A stretch of DNA of 64,000 nt, taken from NCBI RefSeq assembly GCF_021310995.1, contig NZ_CP054150.1, positions 2,542,001 to 2,606,000 of the forward strand, in the 5' to 3' direction. How positions within the stretch are numbered: position 1 is the first letter of the stretch; each line of letters begins with the position of its first letter. The position numbers were made by a program, and so were the translations under genes. Positions 43,160-51,942 of the stretch are shown piece by piece. Below the pieces are notes generated by a model, which did not search any database, was not told where the DNA came from, and worked only from the letters and a program-made list of their open reading frames with translations. This DNA is from Agrobacterium vaccinii. Its GTDB lineage: Bacteria; Pseudomonadota; Alphaproteobacteria; Rhizobiales; Rhizobiaceae.

Positions 43160-43858
43160 CGGATCGCGTCTGCTGATCGCCTTGTGCAGATGCACCATCA
43201 TCGAGGCTGCAAACAGCGGAGTCAGCAGGTTGAGGAAGGGGACAGCCAGAAACGCGGCGATCACCAGACCAGCCATAAAGACTTTCGTGCCGTGCTTTGA
43301 GCGGAAGGCGCGGGCATCGGCTGGCGTGCGGAAGCGCATGGCGGCGAACTCGAAGAATTCCCGGCCCAGCAGATAGCCGTTGACCAGAAAAAACGCGATG
43401 AGATTGACGCCGGGAACGAGCAGCAGCAACAGCGCGATGATGTTGCCCAGAATGACCACCCCGAAGAATTTGAGCGACGATGGGATAGCCTCGGTGAGCG
43501 GCATGGCCGTGCCAGCCGGATCAGCCGGATAATCCTTCTTCTCGATCACCTCGGCCACATCATCGAGAAACAGACCGGCTATGACGGCGGTAACGGGCGA
43601 GATCAACAGACCCAGTGCCAGCGCAAGCCCAAGACCGGCCAGAATGGCGAAGACAAAGCTCAACCAGCCGGCCCATTCCGGCACGCCGGGCAGGAGCGAA
43701 TCAATCCATGGCAAGGCAAGCCAGATGAAGATGCCGCGAACGGCAAACCAGAGCCCGATGAGCACTAAAATCGTGAGGCCGAGGACCTTCCAGAAGGCTG
43801 AGCGGGTCTCTGGTGCAAAAAGATTGCCGAAACCCTGCCGCGCGGCGTAGAAAATCAT
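43133..43858 (-). CDS. CysZ-like (EI24-domain) membrane protein
   Basis: This 241-residue membrane protein has about four to six hydrophobic helices and the CysZ/EI24 signature region (LFLDDVAEVIEKKDYP, VNLIAFFLVNGYLLGREFFEFAAMR). Enteric CysZ takes up sulfate; whether this homologue does so is unknown, as no cysteine genes are near. ATG 43858 is preferred over ATG 43861 because GGAGG is better spaced to it. It is convergent with nth and overlaps it by 27 bases. Confidence 0.82.
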   Translation of the reverse strand: MIFYAARQGFGNLFAPETRSAFWKVLGLTILVLIGLWFAVRGIFIWLALPWIDSLLPGVPEWAGWLSFVFAILAGLGLALALGLLISPVTAVIAGLFLDDVAEVIEKKDYPADPAGTAMPLTEAIPSSLKFFGVVILGNIIALLLLLVPGVNLIAFFLVNGYLLGREFFEFAAMRFRTPADARAFRSKHGTKVFMAGLVIAAFLAVPFLNLLTPLFAASMMVHLHKAISRRDPSFSNQLGR

Positions 43859-44170
43859 CATTTGCCTCCATTTAGGCGGATTTAAAATCGATCGAGAGGT
43901 GCCGCCTGATGGGTGGCAGATAGGGGTATCGACCCCTCTTGGCAAGAAATGCCGCAACCTCCCAAAAAGAAAAACTTCAACCCATTATTTTGTGCTTGAA
44001 GAAAAGCAACCACTAAACTATAAAAACAAACAGGCAAAAAGTTGTATTTCTCGTGGGATTGGGGATCGACGGGATGACGCTTCGCCTATGAAACCCTAGT
44101 CGTTACGATTGGCAGCGGGACAGCCGCTTCACCACCATCGTCCGCTAAAGAATAGAAGAACGAGGCGTCG
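43859..44170. other. AT-rich intergenic region before the RpiR gene
   Basis: This 312-base gap is distinctly A-rich between about 43970 and 44050. I find no protein or RNA gene in it. A 66-codon plus-strand frame at 43899 lacks a ribosome binding site and any recognisable pattern. It separates two divergent genes and must hold both promoters, but none is clear enough to name. Confidence 0.5.
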
Positions 44171-44992
44171 TTGGAAAAATTGCTGATTGATCTCACCCGT
44201 TCGCTGAAGACCGGTACACCGTCGGAACGGCGAATTGCGAAATACCTTATCGAGCACCTGGCCGAACTGCCGTTCGAGACCGCTGCGACCCTCGCTGAAA
44301 AGCTGAGCCTGAGCCCGATGACGGTAGGCCGCTTTCTGCGCTCGCTCGGTTACCGCCAGCTCAGCGACATTCGAGAACATCTGCGCGAGGAAGCGCATGT
44401 TCCAGAAGCCGCACCCACAATGGCACAGGAAGCGCCGCAGACGCCCCTGTCATCGCTGATGTTGCAGCAGATTCAGGCCGTTCAGGCGGTTTACGATCTT
44501 GCCGGACAATCCGTATGGAAGACGGCGCTGAGCAACATTGCCGAAAGCCGCGATGTGTTTATCGCGTCCTCTGCTGAAAGCTTCGGCATCTGCCGCTACT
44601 TCTACACCAAGCTGCTGGAATCGCGTGAACGCGTTCACTATCTCCAGCGCGACGGTGCAACCTACATCGCGCTGATGGACGAACCCGTCGACGGTACGCT
44701 GTTGGTGCTGATGGACTGCGGCGGCAACCTTGCAGCCCTGCAGCGTCTTGCGAAGATGGCCATGAAGGCCGGATACAAGACCGTGCTGATCACCACCCGT
44801 TTTTATGAGTGGGGTCCTGACAGCGCTGACATCTGTCTGACAATTCCGCTGGGGCCGAATGGTGGTCACAGCATGTTGCAACTGGTGGCCATCACCGAGT
44901 TCATGCTGCATTCTCTTTCTCAGAAAAGCGAAACCGGACGCAGAGACCGGTACCGCCGCATTGGTGACATGCAGCGGGCTTTGAATGGCTGA
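44171..44992 (+). CDS. RpiR-family transcriptional regulator with SIS domain
   Basis: This 273-residue regulator has the N-terminal RpiR helix-turn-helix (TAATLAEKLSLSPMTVGRFLRSLGYRQLSDIREHLREE) and a C-terminal SIS sugar-phosphate isomerase-like domain (RDVFIASSAESFGICRYFYTKL, LVLMDCGGNLAALQRLAKMAMKAGYKTVLIT). A TTG start at 44171 is indicated by GAGG six bases upstream and by the domain start. It converges on the polyol locus kinase gene, but the target is unknown. Confidence 0.85.
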   Translation: MEKLLIDLTRSLKTGTPSERRIAKYLIEHLAELPFETAATLAEKLSLSPMTVGRFLRSLGYRQLSDIREHLREEAHVPEAAPTMAQEAPQTPLSSLMLQQIQAVQAVYDLAGQSVWKTALSNIAESRDVFIASSAESFGICRYFYTKLLESRERVHYLQRDGATYIALMDEPVDGTLLVLMDCGGNLAALQRLAKMAMKAGYKTVLITTRFYEWGPDSADICLTIPLGPNGGHSMLQLVAITEFMLHSLSQKSETGRRDRYRRIGDMQRALNG

Positions 44993-44997
44993 GCTTG

Positions 44998-45028
44998 ATG
45001 GAGCGGTTGATAGCCGCTCCATTTTTCT
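44998..45028 (+). terminator. Rho-independent terminator after the RpiR gene
   Basis: ATGGAGCGG (44998-45006) pairs with CCGCTCCAT (45014-45022) around a seven-base loop, followed by a T-rich tail. Confidence 0.9.
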
Positions 45029-45064
45029 TTTATCGCCCGGATATGACAATGGCGTGACGGCTTA

Positions 45065-46636
45065 TCACAGCCCCGCCAATTCTTCGCGATGCCGGTACAT
45101 GGCGAGAAACCGCCTGTAGTCCCGGTCGTAATGGCCAGCCGCCTTGTCGGAGTGCCGGACTTCTCCACCGGAATACATGGCCGCACCGGCAGCCGCCAAA
45201 CCCTGGTGAACACAACCCGCAGAGGCCGCATTCATGGCTGTGCCGAGAAGAACGGCATCTGCCGTGGCCGGAACGACGATGCGTTTGCCCGTCACATCCG
45301 CGTAGAGCTCCATGAGAAGCGGATTGTGCACGTGACCGCCGGTGACGTGCAGCGTTTCAACCGTATAGCCGAAGCCTTCCATGGCATCCAGCACATGCCG
45401 TGCACCCAGCGCGATCGCCACCGCCGTGCGCCAATAGAGGCGGCAGAGGCTGTCGAAGGAGGTGTCGAGGGTGAGACCGCTGACGACGCCACGGGCGTGC
45501 GGATCGGCCAGCGGCGAGCGGTTGCCGTGGAAATCTGGCAAGACATGAAGGTGATCGGCAAAGCCCTCGCCTTCCGTGCGGCGCAAATCCAGCACGCGCT
45601 CCACGATGCGGGCATGGAGCGCCGATGTCGGATCGCCGCCTGCGGCATGCATAAGCACGACGTGGTCGAGGAGCGCGCCGGTTGCCGACTGTCCACCTTC
45701 CACCAGCCAGTGGCCGGGAAGCACGGCCTGCCAATATGGGCCCCACAGGCTGTGGCCGGGCATACGCGTTGGCGTCAGCGTCACGAGGCAGCTGGATGTC
45801 CCGGCAATCAGCGCAACATTGCTGCCGACATTCGATTGCAGACTGCCGCCGAGAGCGCCCAGCGCGCCTGCATAGGCATCGATCATGCCCGCCGCGACGT
45901 CGCAATCCGTATCAAGCCCGAGTTCTTCAGCCGCTTGCGCTGAGAGCTTGCCGACGCTCTGGCCGGGCGCGACGGTTTGTGTGGGCAGGTTGCCGCGTTG
46001 CAGGAGATCGCCAAGGCCAGCTATTTCAAGATAATCCTGGCGCCAGCCTTGCCCTTCATGGGCCAGAAAATTCCATTTGGCCGTAAGGGTGCAATTGGAG
46101 CGCTGCGTGCTGCCGCTTGCCTTCCATGTCAGGAAATCGGCGAGATCGAAGAGATAACCGGCCTTGGCCCAGCTGTCCGGCAGATGTTTTTTGAGCCACA
46201 TCAGCTTGGGCATCTGCATCTCAGGCGAGATCGAGCCGCCCGCAAAATCCAGCACGGGGTGGCCGGAGGCACTGAGAAAGTCTGCTTCAGCAATGGCACG
46301 GTGATCGAGCCAGACGATGGTGTCGAAACGCTCTTCGCCTGTGGTGGACACCGTGACCTGCTCACCCTGCGAACCGCGCACGACGAGCGAACAGGTGGCG
46401 TCGAAGCCGATGGCAGCGACGGAAGATGCAGCAATGCCAGCACCCGCCATGGCCTTGCGCACGGCGATGCAGACGGCGTTCCAGATGTCGGCGGAATCAT
46501 GCTCGGCGTGGTTTTCCTTTGGCCTTTGCATGATGATGGGATGGGTTGTGCGTGCCATCAGCTTGCCGCTCGCATCGAAAACGCCAGCGCGGGCGCTGCC
46601 CGTGCCGACATCGACAGCAACAAGATGTTGACGCAT
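45065..46636 (-). CDS. FGGY-family carbohydrate kinase (D-ribulokinase-like)
   Basis: This 523-residue sugar kinase has the phosphate-1 loop VAVDVGTGSARAGVFD, the ATCSLVV and VWLDHRA blocks, and the FGGY segments AGTSSCLVTL and FHGNRSPLADPHARG. It resembles the D-ribulokinase/YpCarbK group of FGGY kinases more than glycerol or xylulose kinases. It is the last gene of the polyol locus, after a HAD phosphatase and a polyol dehydrogenase, so a ketose made by the dehydrogenase is the likely substrate. ATG 46636 uses GAGGGG supplied by the repeat directly upstream. Confidence 0.85.
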   Translation of the reverse strand: MRQHLVAVDVGTGSARAGVFDASGKLMARTTHPIIMQRPKENHAEHDSADIWNAVCIAVRKAMAGAGIAASSVAAIGFDATCSLVVRGSQGEQVTVSTTGEERFDTIVWLDHRAIAEADFLSASGHPVLDFAGGSISPEMQMPKLMWLKKHLPDSWAKAGYLFDLADFLTWKASGSTQRSNCTLTAKWNFLAHEGQGWRQDYLEIAGLGDLLQRGNLPTQTVAPGQSVGKLSAQAAEELGLDTDCDVAAGMIDAYAGALGALGGSLQSNVGSNVALIAGTSSCLVTLTPTRMPGHSLWGPYWQAVLPGHWLVEGGQSATGALLDHVVLMHAAGGDPTSALHARIVERVLDLRRTEGEGFADHLHVLPDFHGNRSPLADPHARGVVSGLTLDTSFDSLCRLYWRTAVAIALGARHVLDAMEGFGYTVETLHVTGGHVHNPLLMELYADVTGKRIVVPATADAVLLGTAMNAASAGCVHQGLAAAGAAMYSGGEVRHSDKAAGHYDRDYRRFLAMYRHREELAGL

Positions 46637-46638
46637 GC

Positions 46639-46757
46639 CCCTCATTCCTGTCCTTGTGACAGGAATCCAGCCGACGCGCGTCCGCGCGGCGGAAAGAACC
46701 CTTTCAGCCCAAAGACTTGGGCTGGCTGGATTCCTGTGACAAGCACAGGAATGAGGG
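46639..46757. repeat. Repeat family 3, copy abutting the FGGY-kinase start
   Basis: This 119-base element is bounded by CCCTCATTCCTG and CAGGAATGAGGG. Inside are nested hairpins (AGCCCAAAGACTTGGGCT, GACGCGCGTCCGCGCGGC and ATTCCTGT/ACAGGAAT). The copy at 59739-59856 is its reverse complement; a half-copy lies at 23371. The left boundary is two bases from the start codon at 46636. Confidence 0.88.
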
Positions 46758-46814
46758 AGCAATAAGTGTCGATGCGCACGTCAATCAGCCTTCATTCCAG
46801 AACTGCCGCGTATC

Positions 46815-47486
46815 TTAATGATCGGCCACAAGTTGGACCAAATCCGGCATGGCGTCAAACACCAGATCGGGTTTCAGGCTGGCAATATGGTCACGAAATG
46901 CCGGGAACCGGGCATGCGAGCCGCCGGTAAAGGCAAACACGCGCATCCCCGCCGCCTTGGCAGCGGCAATTCCAGCCGGACTATCCTCGATGACGATACA
47001 GTCCCTCGGATCAACCTGCATCTGACCTGCGGCATGCAGGAAGAGGTCCGGTGCAGGCTTGCCGTTTTTCACCATGGTGGCGCTGAAGATGTGCGGCTCG
47101 AGCTTGTCGAGCAGGCCAGTGAGGCCGAGCGAATAGCGGATACGCTCCGGCTGGCTGGAGGAGGCGACGCAGCGTGGCACCGACAGGCGATCCAGCGTTT
47201 CGGCCATGCCCTCTATGGCTTTCAGCTCATCGCGAAAGCGCTGGAAGAGTTCGCTGCGCATGTGTTCGAGAAAATCGATGTCGGTTTCGACGCCGTATTC
47301 GTCCCACAACGTCGCGGTCATGCTGGCAACGCTGCGGCCGAGGAAGCGCTGATAGGCTTCCTCTTCGGTGATCTGGACGCCCTGATGGGCGACCATGTCG
47401 ATCAGAACCGCGATAGAGACCGGCTCGCTATCCACGAGAACGCCGTCGCAATCAAAGATCAGCAAAGGCGCGTTCCCGGTTTGCAT
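46815..47486 (-). CDS. HAD-superfamily sugar phosphatase
   Basis: This 223-residue haloacid dehalogenase-like phosphatase of the beta-phosphoglucomutase/GPH subgroup carries the nucleophile motif FDCDGVLVDSEP at residues 9-20, the CVASSSQPERI motif II, KPAPDLFL motif III, and VIEDSPAGIAAAKAAGM motif IV. It is embedded in the polyol locus between dehydrogenase and kinase. It may hydrolyse a sugar or polyol phosphate. The ribosome binding site is weak. Confidence 0.85.
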   Translation of the reverse strand: MQTGNAPLLIFDCDGVLVDSEPVSIAVLIDMVAHQGVQITEEEAYQRFLGRSVASMTATLWDEYGVETDIDFLEHMRSELFQRFRDELKAIEGMAETLDRLSVPRCVASSSQPERIRYSLGLTGLLDKLEPHIFSATMVKNGKPAPDLFLHAAGQMQVDPRDCIVIEDSPAGIAAAKAAGMRVFAFTGGSHARFPAFRDHIASLKPDLVFDAMPDLVQLVADH

Positions 47487-47502
47487 GGCACATCTCTTTT
47501 CG

Positions 47503-48984
47503 TCAGCTGACGAGTTTGTTTTGCAGATAAAGTTCAAGCGTCTCGGCTGTACCCTTCTCCCACAATGTCTTCAAGGCATGGGCGAAGCGTTTGCGGAACA
47601 GGTCCGATTTGGCGACCTCGCCAAAGATATCGTCCAGCGCCAGAAACGCCATCGGATCGTCCTTGGCCTTGATGGCTGCGGCCTGAAGGCGCTCGGCGCT
47701 GGCATCGTTGAATACGATTTTTGCGCCGCTATCGGATGTGCCTGCAAAATAGCGGCACCAGAGCGCAGACACCAGCGAGAGGCCCACAATGTCATCGCCC
47801 TTTTCCAGACGATCCGCCGTCGATGGCAGGATGAATTTCGGCTGGCGGTTGGAGCCATCCTGCGCCAGACGCGGAATGGTATCGCCGATCTTGGGGTTGA
47901 GGAACCGCCGCTCGATCAGGTCGAAATACTCGTTGAGATCGGTATTCGGCACCGGCGGAATGATCGGGATGATCTCTTCCTTCTCCAGCTTGGCGAGGAA
48001 AGCGCGGATCAGCGGATGCTCCATCGCTTCATGCACGAAGTGGATGTCGAGAAGAGCCGCCGGATAGGCAATCGCCGCGTGGCCGCCATTCAGGATGCGG
48101 ATTTTCATATGCTCATAGGGCGCGACTTCGTGCACGAACTGCACGCCGACCTTTTCCAGCGCCGGGCGGCCCGCCGGGAAATTGTCTTCCATCACCCACT
48201 GCTTGAACTCTTCGCAAAAGACCGGCCAGTTATCGTCGATGCCGAAATCATCGCGGGCGATATCGCGTTCGCGGTCGCCGGTCGCAGGCGTAATTCGGTC
48301 CACCATGGAATTGGGGAAGGAAACGTTGTCGCTGATCCAGTTGGCAAAGGCTGGATCGGAGATTGCCGCGAGCCCGACGACAGCGTTTTTTGTGACCTTG
48401 CCATTGTGCGGAATGTTATCGCAGGACATGACGGTGAAAGGCTGAATGCCCTTGTCCTTTCGGGCTTTCAGGCCAGCGACGATGAGGCCGAAGACCGTCT
48501 TCGGTGCCGTCGGGTTCTTGCCGTCTTCGGCAATGGCCGGATGCTGCGGATTGAACGTGCCCGACGCATCGATAAAATAGCCGCCTTCGGTGATCGTCAT
48601 CGAGACAATGCGGATTTTCGGATCGGCCAGCGTTTCGATGGTGGCTGCGATGTCACCGATCTTCAAGATGTCGATCATCGGGGCGGTGACGCGCGCGCCG
48701 GTGCGGTTGTTGTCCTGCTCAACGACCGTCGTCAGGAAATCCTGGGCCGCCAGCTTTTCCCGCATGACGGTGTCAGATGGCAGAACGCCCGCGCCGATGA
48801 TGGCCCAGTCATGGTCGGCACCTGTGTTGAACAGATCGTCCAGATAGATCGCCTGATGGGCGCGGTGGAAATTGCCCACGCCGAAATGCACGATACCGGC
48901 GGAAAGGTCGCTGCGGGAATAGGACGGAACCGACGCCGTTGCCTTGACCTGATCGAGCGTTGCGAGCGAGAGTTTTGATGTCAT
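47503..48984 (-). CDS. Mannitol/polyol 2-dehydrogenase (mtlK-like)
   Basis: This 493-residue NAD-dependent long-chain polyol dehydrogenase of the mannitol dehydrogenase family oxidises mannitol, sorbitol or D-arabinitol to the ketose. Seen: the cofactor loop IVHFGVGNFHRAHQA, the VMSCDNIPHNG block, FPNSMVDRITP, and the catalytic Lys/Asn region PYEHMKIRILNGGHAAIAYPA. GAGGATC precedes ATG 48984. It follows smoK by 86 bases, and substrate choice cannot be made from sequence alone. Confidence 0.9.
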   Translation of the reverse strand: MTSKLSLATLDQVKATASVPSYSRSDLSAGIVHFGVGNFHRAHQAIYLDDLFNTGADHDWAIIGAGVLPSDTVMREKLAAQDFLTTVVEQDNNRTGARVTAPMIDILKIGDIAATIETLADPKIRIVSMTITEGGYFIDASGTFNPQHPAIAEDGKNPTAPKTVFGLIVAGLKARKDKGIQPFTVMSCDNIPHNGKVTKNAVVGLAAISDPAFANWISDNVSFPNSMVDRITPATGDRERDIARDDFGIDDNWPVFCEEFKQWVMEDNFPAGRPALEKVGVQFVHEVAPYEHMKIRILNGGHAAIAYPAALLDIHFVHEAMEHPLIRAFLAKLEKEEIIPIIPPVPNTDLNEYFDLIERRFLNPKIGDTIPRLAQDGSNRQPKFILPSTADRLEKGDDIVGLSLVSALWCRYFAGTSDSGAKIVFNDASAERLQAAAIKAKDDPMAFLALDDIFGEVAKSDLFRKRFAHALKTLWEKGTAETLELYLQNKLVS

Positions 48985-49070
48985 GAGACGATCCTCGAAT
49001 TTCCTGTCATGGAGCAGTCGCCGAAGCTGGCCGCTGATACGGCCAGCCATCCGGCGATGCGGTCTGGCCC

Positions 49071-50069
49071 TTAGATGGCGAGACCCTTGCTATCGAACTT
49101 GTGGATTTTGCTGTCATCCGGCGTGATGAAAACGGTATCGCCATGCTGACACGCAAACTCGCCACCGGCACGGGCGGTGATCATACCGATCTCATCGACA
49201 TTGATGTGGATGAATGTGTCGGAGCCCAGATGTTCGGCCACCGTGACCTTGCCGTGCCACAGACCGCTTTCCTTCGACAGCAGCAGATGTTCCGGCCGAA
49301 CGCCGACCGTATCGCCACCCTTGGCGGCAGCATAGGCACCCTTGACGAAGTTCATGCGCGGCGAACCGATGAAGCCTGCGACGAAGAGATTGCGTGGCGT
49401 CTTGTAAAGCTCCATCGGCGAGCCGACCTGCTCGATGTTGCCGCGATTGAGCACGACGATCTTGTCGGCCATGGTCATGGCTTCCACCTGGTCGTGGGTG
49501 ACGTAGATCATCGTCGTCTTCAGCGTGTTGTGCAGCTCGGAGATTTCCAGCCGCATGGTGCCGCGCAGCGAGGCGTCAAGGTTGGACAGGGGCTCATCGA
49601 ACAGGAACGCCGAGGGTTCACGCACGATGGCGCGACCGATGGCGACGCGCTGGCGCTGGCCGCCTGACAGTTGCGAGGGGCGACGGTCCAGATAATCGGT
49701 GAGGTTTAGCACGCTTGCGGCATCATTGACCTTCTTGTCGATGACGGCCTTGTCGAGCTTGGCCATTTTCAGCGGGAAGCCAATATTGTTGCGCACGCTC
49801 ATATGCGGGTAAAGCGCATAGGACTGGAACACCATGGCAAGGCCGCGTTCTGCCGGAGCCTTTTCGCTCACATCCTTGCCATCGATGATGATCTGGCCGC
49901 CGGTGACATCCTCAAGGCCTGCAATGAGGCGCAGAAGCGTGGACTTGCCGCAGCCGGACGGACCGACGAAGACCACGAACTCGCCGTCTTCGATATCGAG
50001 ATCGATGGAGGGGATGACCTTGGCTTCACCAAAGACCTTGGAAACTTTTCTAAGGGAAATGCTGCCCAT
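49071..50069 (-). CDS. smoK: Polyol ABC importer ATP-binding subunit (SmoK-like)
   Basis: This 332-residue MalK-type ATPase has Walker [10 protein letters not shown], signature LSGGQRQRV, Walker [13 protein letters not shown] and H-loop THDQ. A C-terminal TOBE-type regulatory domain ([10 protein letters not shown]) follows. The open frame extends further upstream, but ATG 50069 (AAGGAATAAG before it) matches family starts. It lies 11 bases after smoG. Confidence 0.9.
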   Translation of the reverse strand: MGSISLRKVSKVFGEAKVIPSIDLDIEDGEFVVFVGPSGCGKSTLLRLIAGLEDVTGGQIIIDGKDVSEKAPAERGLAMVFQSYALYPHMSVRNNIGFPLKMAKLDKAVIDKKVNDAASVLNLTDYLDRRPSQLSGGQRQRVAIGRAIVREPSAFLFDEPLSNLDASLRGTMRLEISELHNTLKTTMIYVTHDQVEAMTMADKIVVLNRGNIEQVGSPMELYKTPRNLFVAGFIGSPRMNFVKGAYAAAKGGDTVGVRPEHLLLSKESGLWHGKVTVAEHLGSDTFIHINVDEIGMITARAGGEFACQHGDTVFITPDDSKIHKFDSKGLAI

Positions 50070-50080
50070 TTTCTTATTCC

Positions 50081-50905
50081 TTATTTCACCGCGCCGAAGG
50101 TCAGGCCGCGAACGAGTTGTTTCTGGGAGAACCAGCCAAGCACGAGGATCGGCGCAATTGCCATCATCGAAGCGGCAGACAGCTTCGCCCAGAACAGACC
50201 TTGCGGGCTGGAGAAGGAGGCGATGAAGGCTGTGAGCGGTGCGGCATTGGTGGTGGTGAGACGAATGGTCCAGAAAGATTCGTTCCACGCCAGAATGATG
50301 TTGAGAAGAAGCGTCGAGGCAATGCCGGGGATCGCCATCGGCGTCAGCACGTAAACGATCTCGTTCCACAACGACGCACCATCCATGCGGGATGCTTCGA
50401 GAATCTCACCCGGAATTTCCCGAAAATATGTGTAGAGCATCCACACCACGATCGGCAGATTGATGAAGGTGAGCATGATGGTGAGACCAATGCGCGTATC
50501 GAGCAGACCGGCATTTCGGAAGATGAGGTAAATCGGCACCAGCACCGCCACCGCAGGCATCATCTTGGTGGAGAGCATCCACATCAGAATATCCTTGGTG
50601 CGCTTGGTGGGCGAAAACGCCATGGCCCAGGCCGCGGGGATTGCGATGATGAGGGCGACGATGGTGGAGCCGACCGAGAGGATCACCGAGTTCATGAACG
50701 GCTTGAAGTAATCGCGCTGCGTGTTCACAGTGATGTAGTTTTCAAACGTGCCCGATGGCCAGAGGCTGAAGCCCGCAATGGCTTCCGGCTCCGTTTTCAA
50801 CGACGTCAGAAACGCATAGAGGATCGGGAAGAACAGCAGGAGGGCAATGACCCAGGCGGCGATGGTGAAGCCGATTTTGGAGCGTGTCGAGACTTTACGA
50901 GCCAT
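50081..50905 (-). CDS. smoG: Polyol ABC importer permease (SmoG-like)
   Basis: This 274-residue MalG-type permease has six helices and the EAA loop [33 protein letters not shown]. It ends in the MalG-typical [15 protein letters not shown]. It is separated by 11 bases from both smoF and smoK, so it is part of one operon. Confidence 0.9.
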   Translation of the reverse strand: MARKVSTRSKIGFTIAAWVIALLLFFPILYAFLTSLKTEPEAIAGFSLWPSGTFENYITVNTQRDYFKPFMNSVILSVGSTIVALIIAIPAAWAMAFSPTKRTKDILMWMLSTKMMPAVAVLVPIYLIFRNAGLLDTRIGLTIMLTFINLPIVVWMLYTYFREIPGEILEASRMDGASLWNEIVYVLTPMAIPGIASTLLLNIILAWNESFWTIRLTTTNAAPLTAFIASFSSPQGLFWAKLSAASMMAIAPILVLGWFSQKQLVRGLTFGAVK

Positions 50906-50916
50906 GATCCTGTCTC

Positions 50917-51789
50917 CTATCGATCGAGGTTCTTGCCGACGGCGCGCATCAGGAAGATGGCGACGACGTTTGCAAGGATGACGGCGATGATGCCACCGGC
51001 GGACGCTCCACCCACATCATAGCCCAGCAGCGCCGTGCGATAGATGAGGAAGGCGAGATTGGTCGAGGCATAGCCCGGGCCACCATTGGTGGTGACGAGT
51101 ATTTCCGCGTAGACGCCGAGCAGGAAGATCGTCTGGATGAGAATGACGACAGTGATGGCACGTGCCAGGTGTGGCAGCGTCAGATAGATGAAACGGCTGA
51201 AGAAGCTTGCGCCATCCATTTCGGCGGCTTCCTTCTGCTCTCCGTCAAGCGACTGCAGTGCGGTGAGCAGGATGAGCGTTGCAAAGGGCAACCACTGCCA
51301 TGCCACGATGATGACGATGGACAGCAGCGGAAACTGCGAAAACCAGTCGATCGGCTGAAATCCGAAGAACCTTGATAGGTCCGCCAGCACCCCGTAACCG
51401 GGATGCATGATCATGTTCTTCCAGACGAGGGCCGCAACCGGCGGCATGACGAAGAAGGGCGAGATGACGAGAATGCGCACGATGCCCTGCCCGAAAATGG
51501 GCTGGTCCAGCAACAGCGCAATGCCGATGCCGCCGATAACCGTGATCATCAGTACGCCGCCGACGATGACTAGCGTATTCCAGATGGACTGGAAGAATGC
51601 CGGGTCGGTGTAGAAATACTGATAATTGAACAGGCCAGCAAAGCTGACATTGGCCGGGTTCAGCAGATTGTAATTCTGAAACGAATACCACAGCGTCATC
51701 GACAGTGGCACGATCATCCAGACCAGAAGCAGGATGACCGATGGCGCCATCATGATCCGCGCCAGGTTCTTGGTATTTTGCGTAGCCAT
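50917..51789 (-). CDS. smoF: Polyol ABC importer permease (SmoF-like)
   Basis: This permease of about 290 residues is of the MalF type, with the EAA loop QSLDGEQKEAAEMDGASFFSRFIYLTLPHLARAI and six helices. The ATG at MATQNTK (GGGAGGGAG upstream) is chosen. A strong hairpin separates it from the binding-protein gene. Confidence 0.9.
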   Translation of the reverse strand: MATQNTKNLARIMMAPSVILLLVWMIVPLSMTLWYSFQNYNLLNPANVSFAGLFNYQYFYTDPAFFQSIWNTLVIVGGVLMITVIGGIGIALLLDQPIFGQGIVRILVISPFFVMPPVAALVWKNMIMHPGYGVLADLSRFFGFQPIDWFSQFPLLSIVIIVAWQWLPFATLILLTALQSLDGEQKEAAEMDGASFFSRFIYLTLPHLARAITVVILIQTIFLLGVYAEILVTTNGGPGYASTNLAFLIYRTALLGYDVGGASAGGIIAVILANVVAIFLMRAVGKNLDR

Positions 51790-51900
51790 GAGGCTCCCTC
51801 CCAATTCCGGACCATGCCTCTCAAGGGCACGGAAACGCTTGGCATTTTCTTATTCTGATTGGGTAACGACGCTTAAAGAAACAAATTGTTTGGCAAAGAT

Positions 51901-51927
51901 GCCGCCCGGCCATCAGGGCCGGACGGC
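51901..51927 (-). other. Intercistronic hairpin between smoE and smoF
   Basis: GCCGCCCGGCC (51901-51911) pairs with GGCCGGACGGC (51917-51927) with one mismatch and a five-base loop, 16 bases after the smoE stop. No T-run follows on the minus strand, so it fits a stabiliser that keeps binding-protein mRNA abundant rather than a full terminator. Confidence 0.65.
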
Positions 51928-51942
51928 GGTTCTTCGGGAGGA

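Noticed and set aside
43899..44099. 66-codon frame in the AT-rich gap before the RpiR gene
   Set aside because: No ribosome binding site and a composition typical of non-coding AT-rich DNA.
47395..48978. 527-codon plus-strand frame opposite the polyol dehydrogenase
   Set aside because: Antisense shadow; the dehydrogenase has all family motifs.
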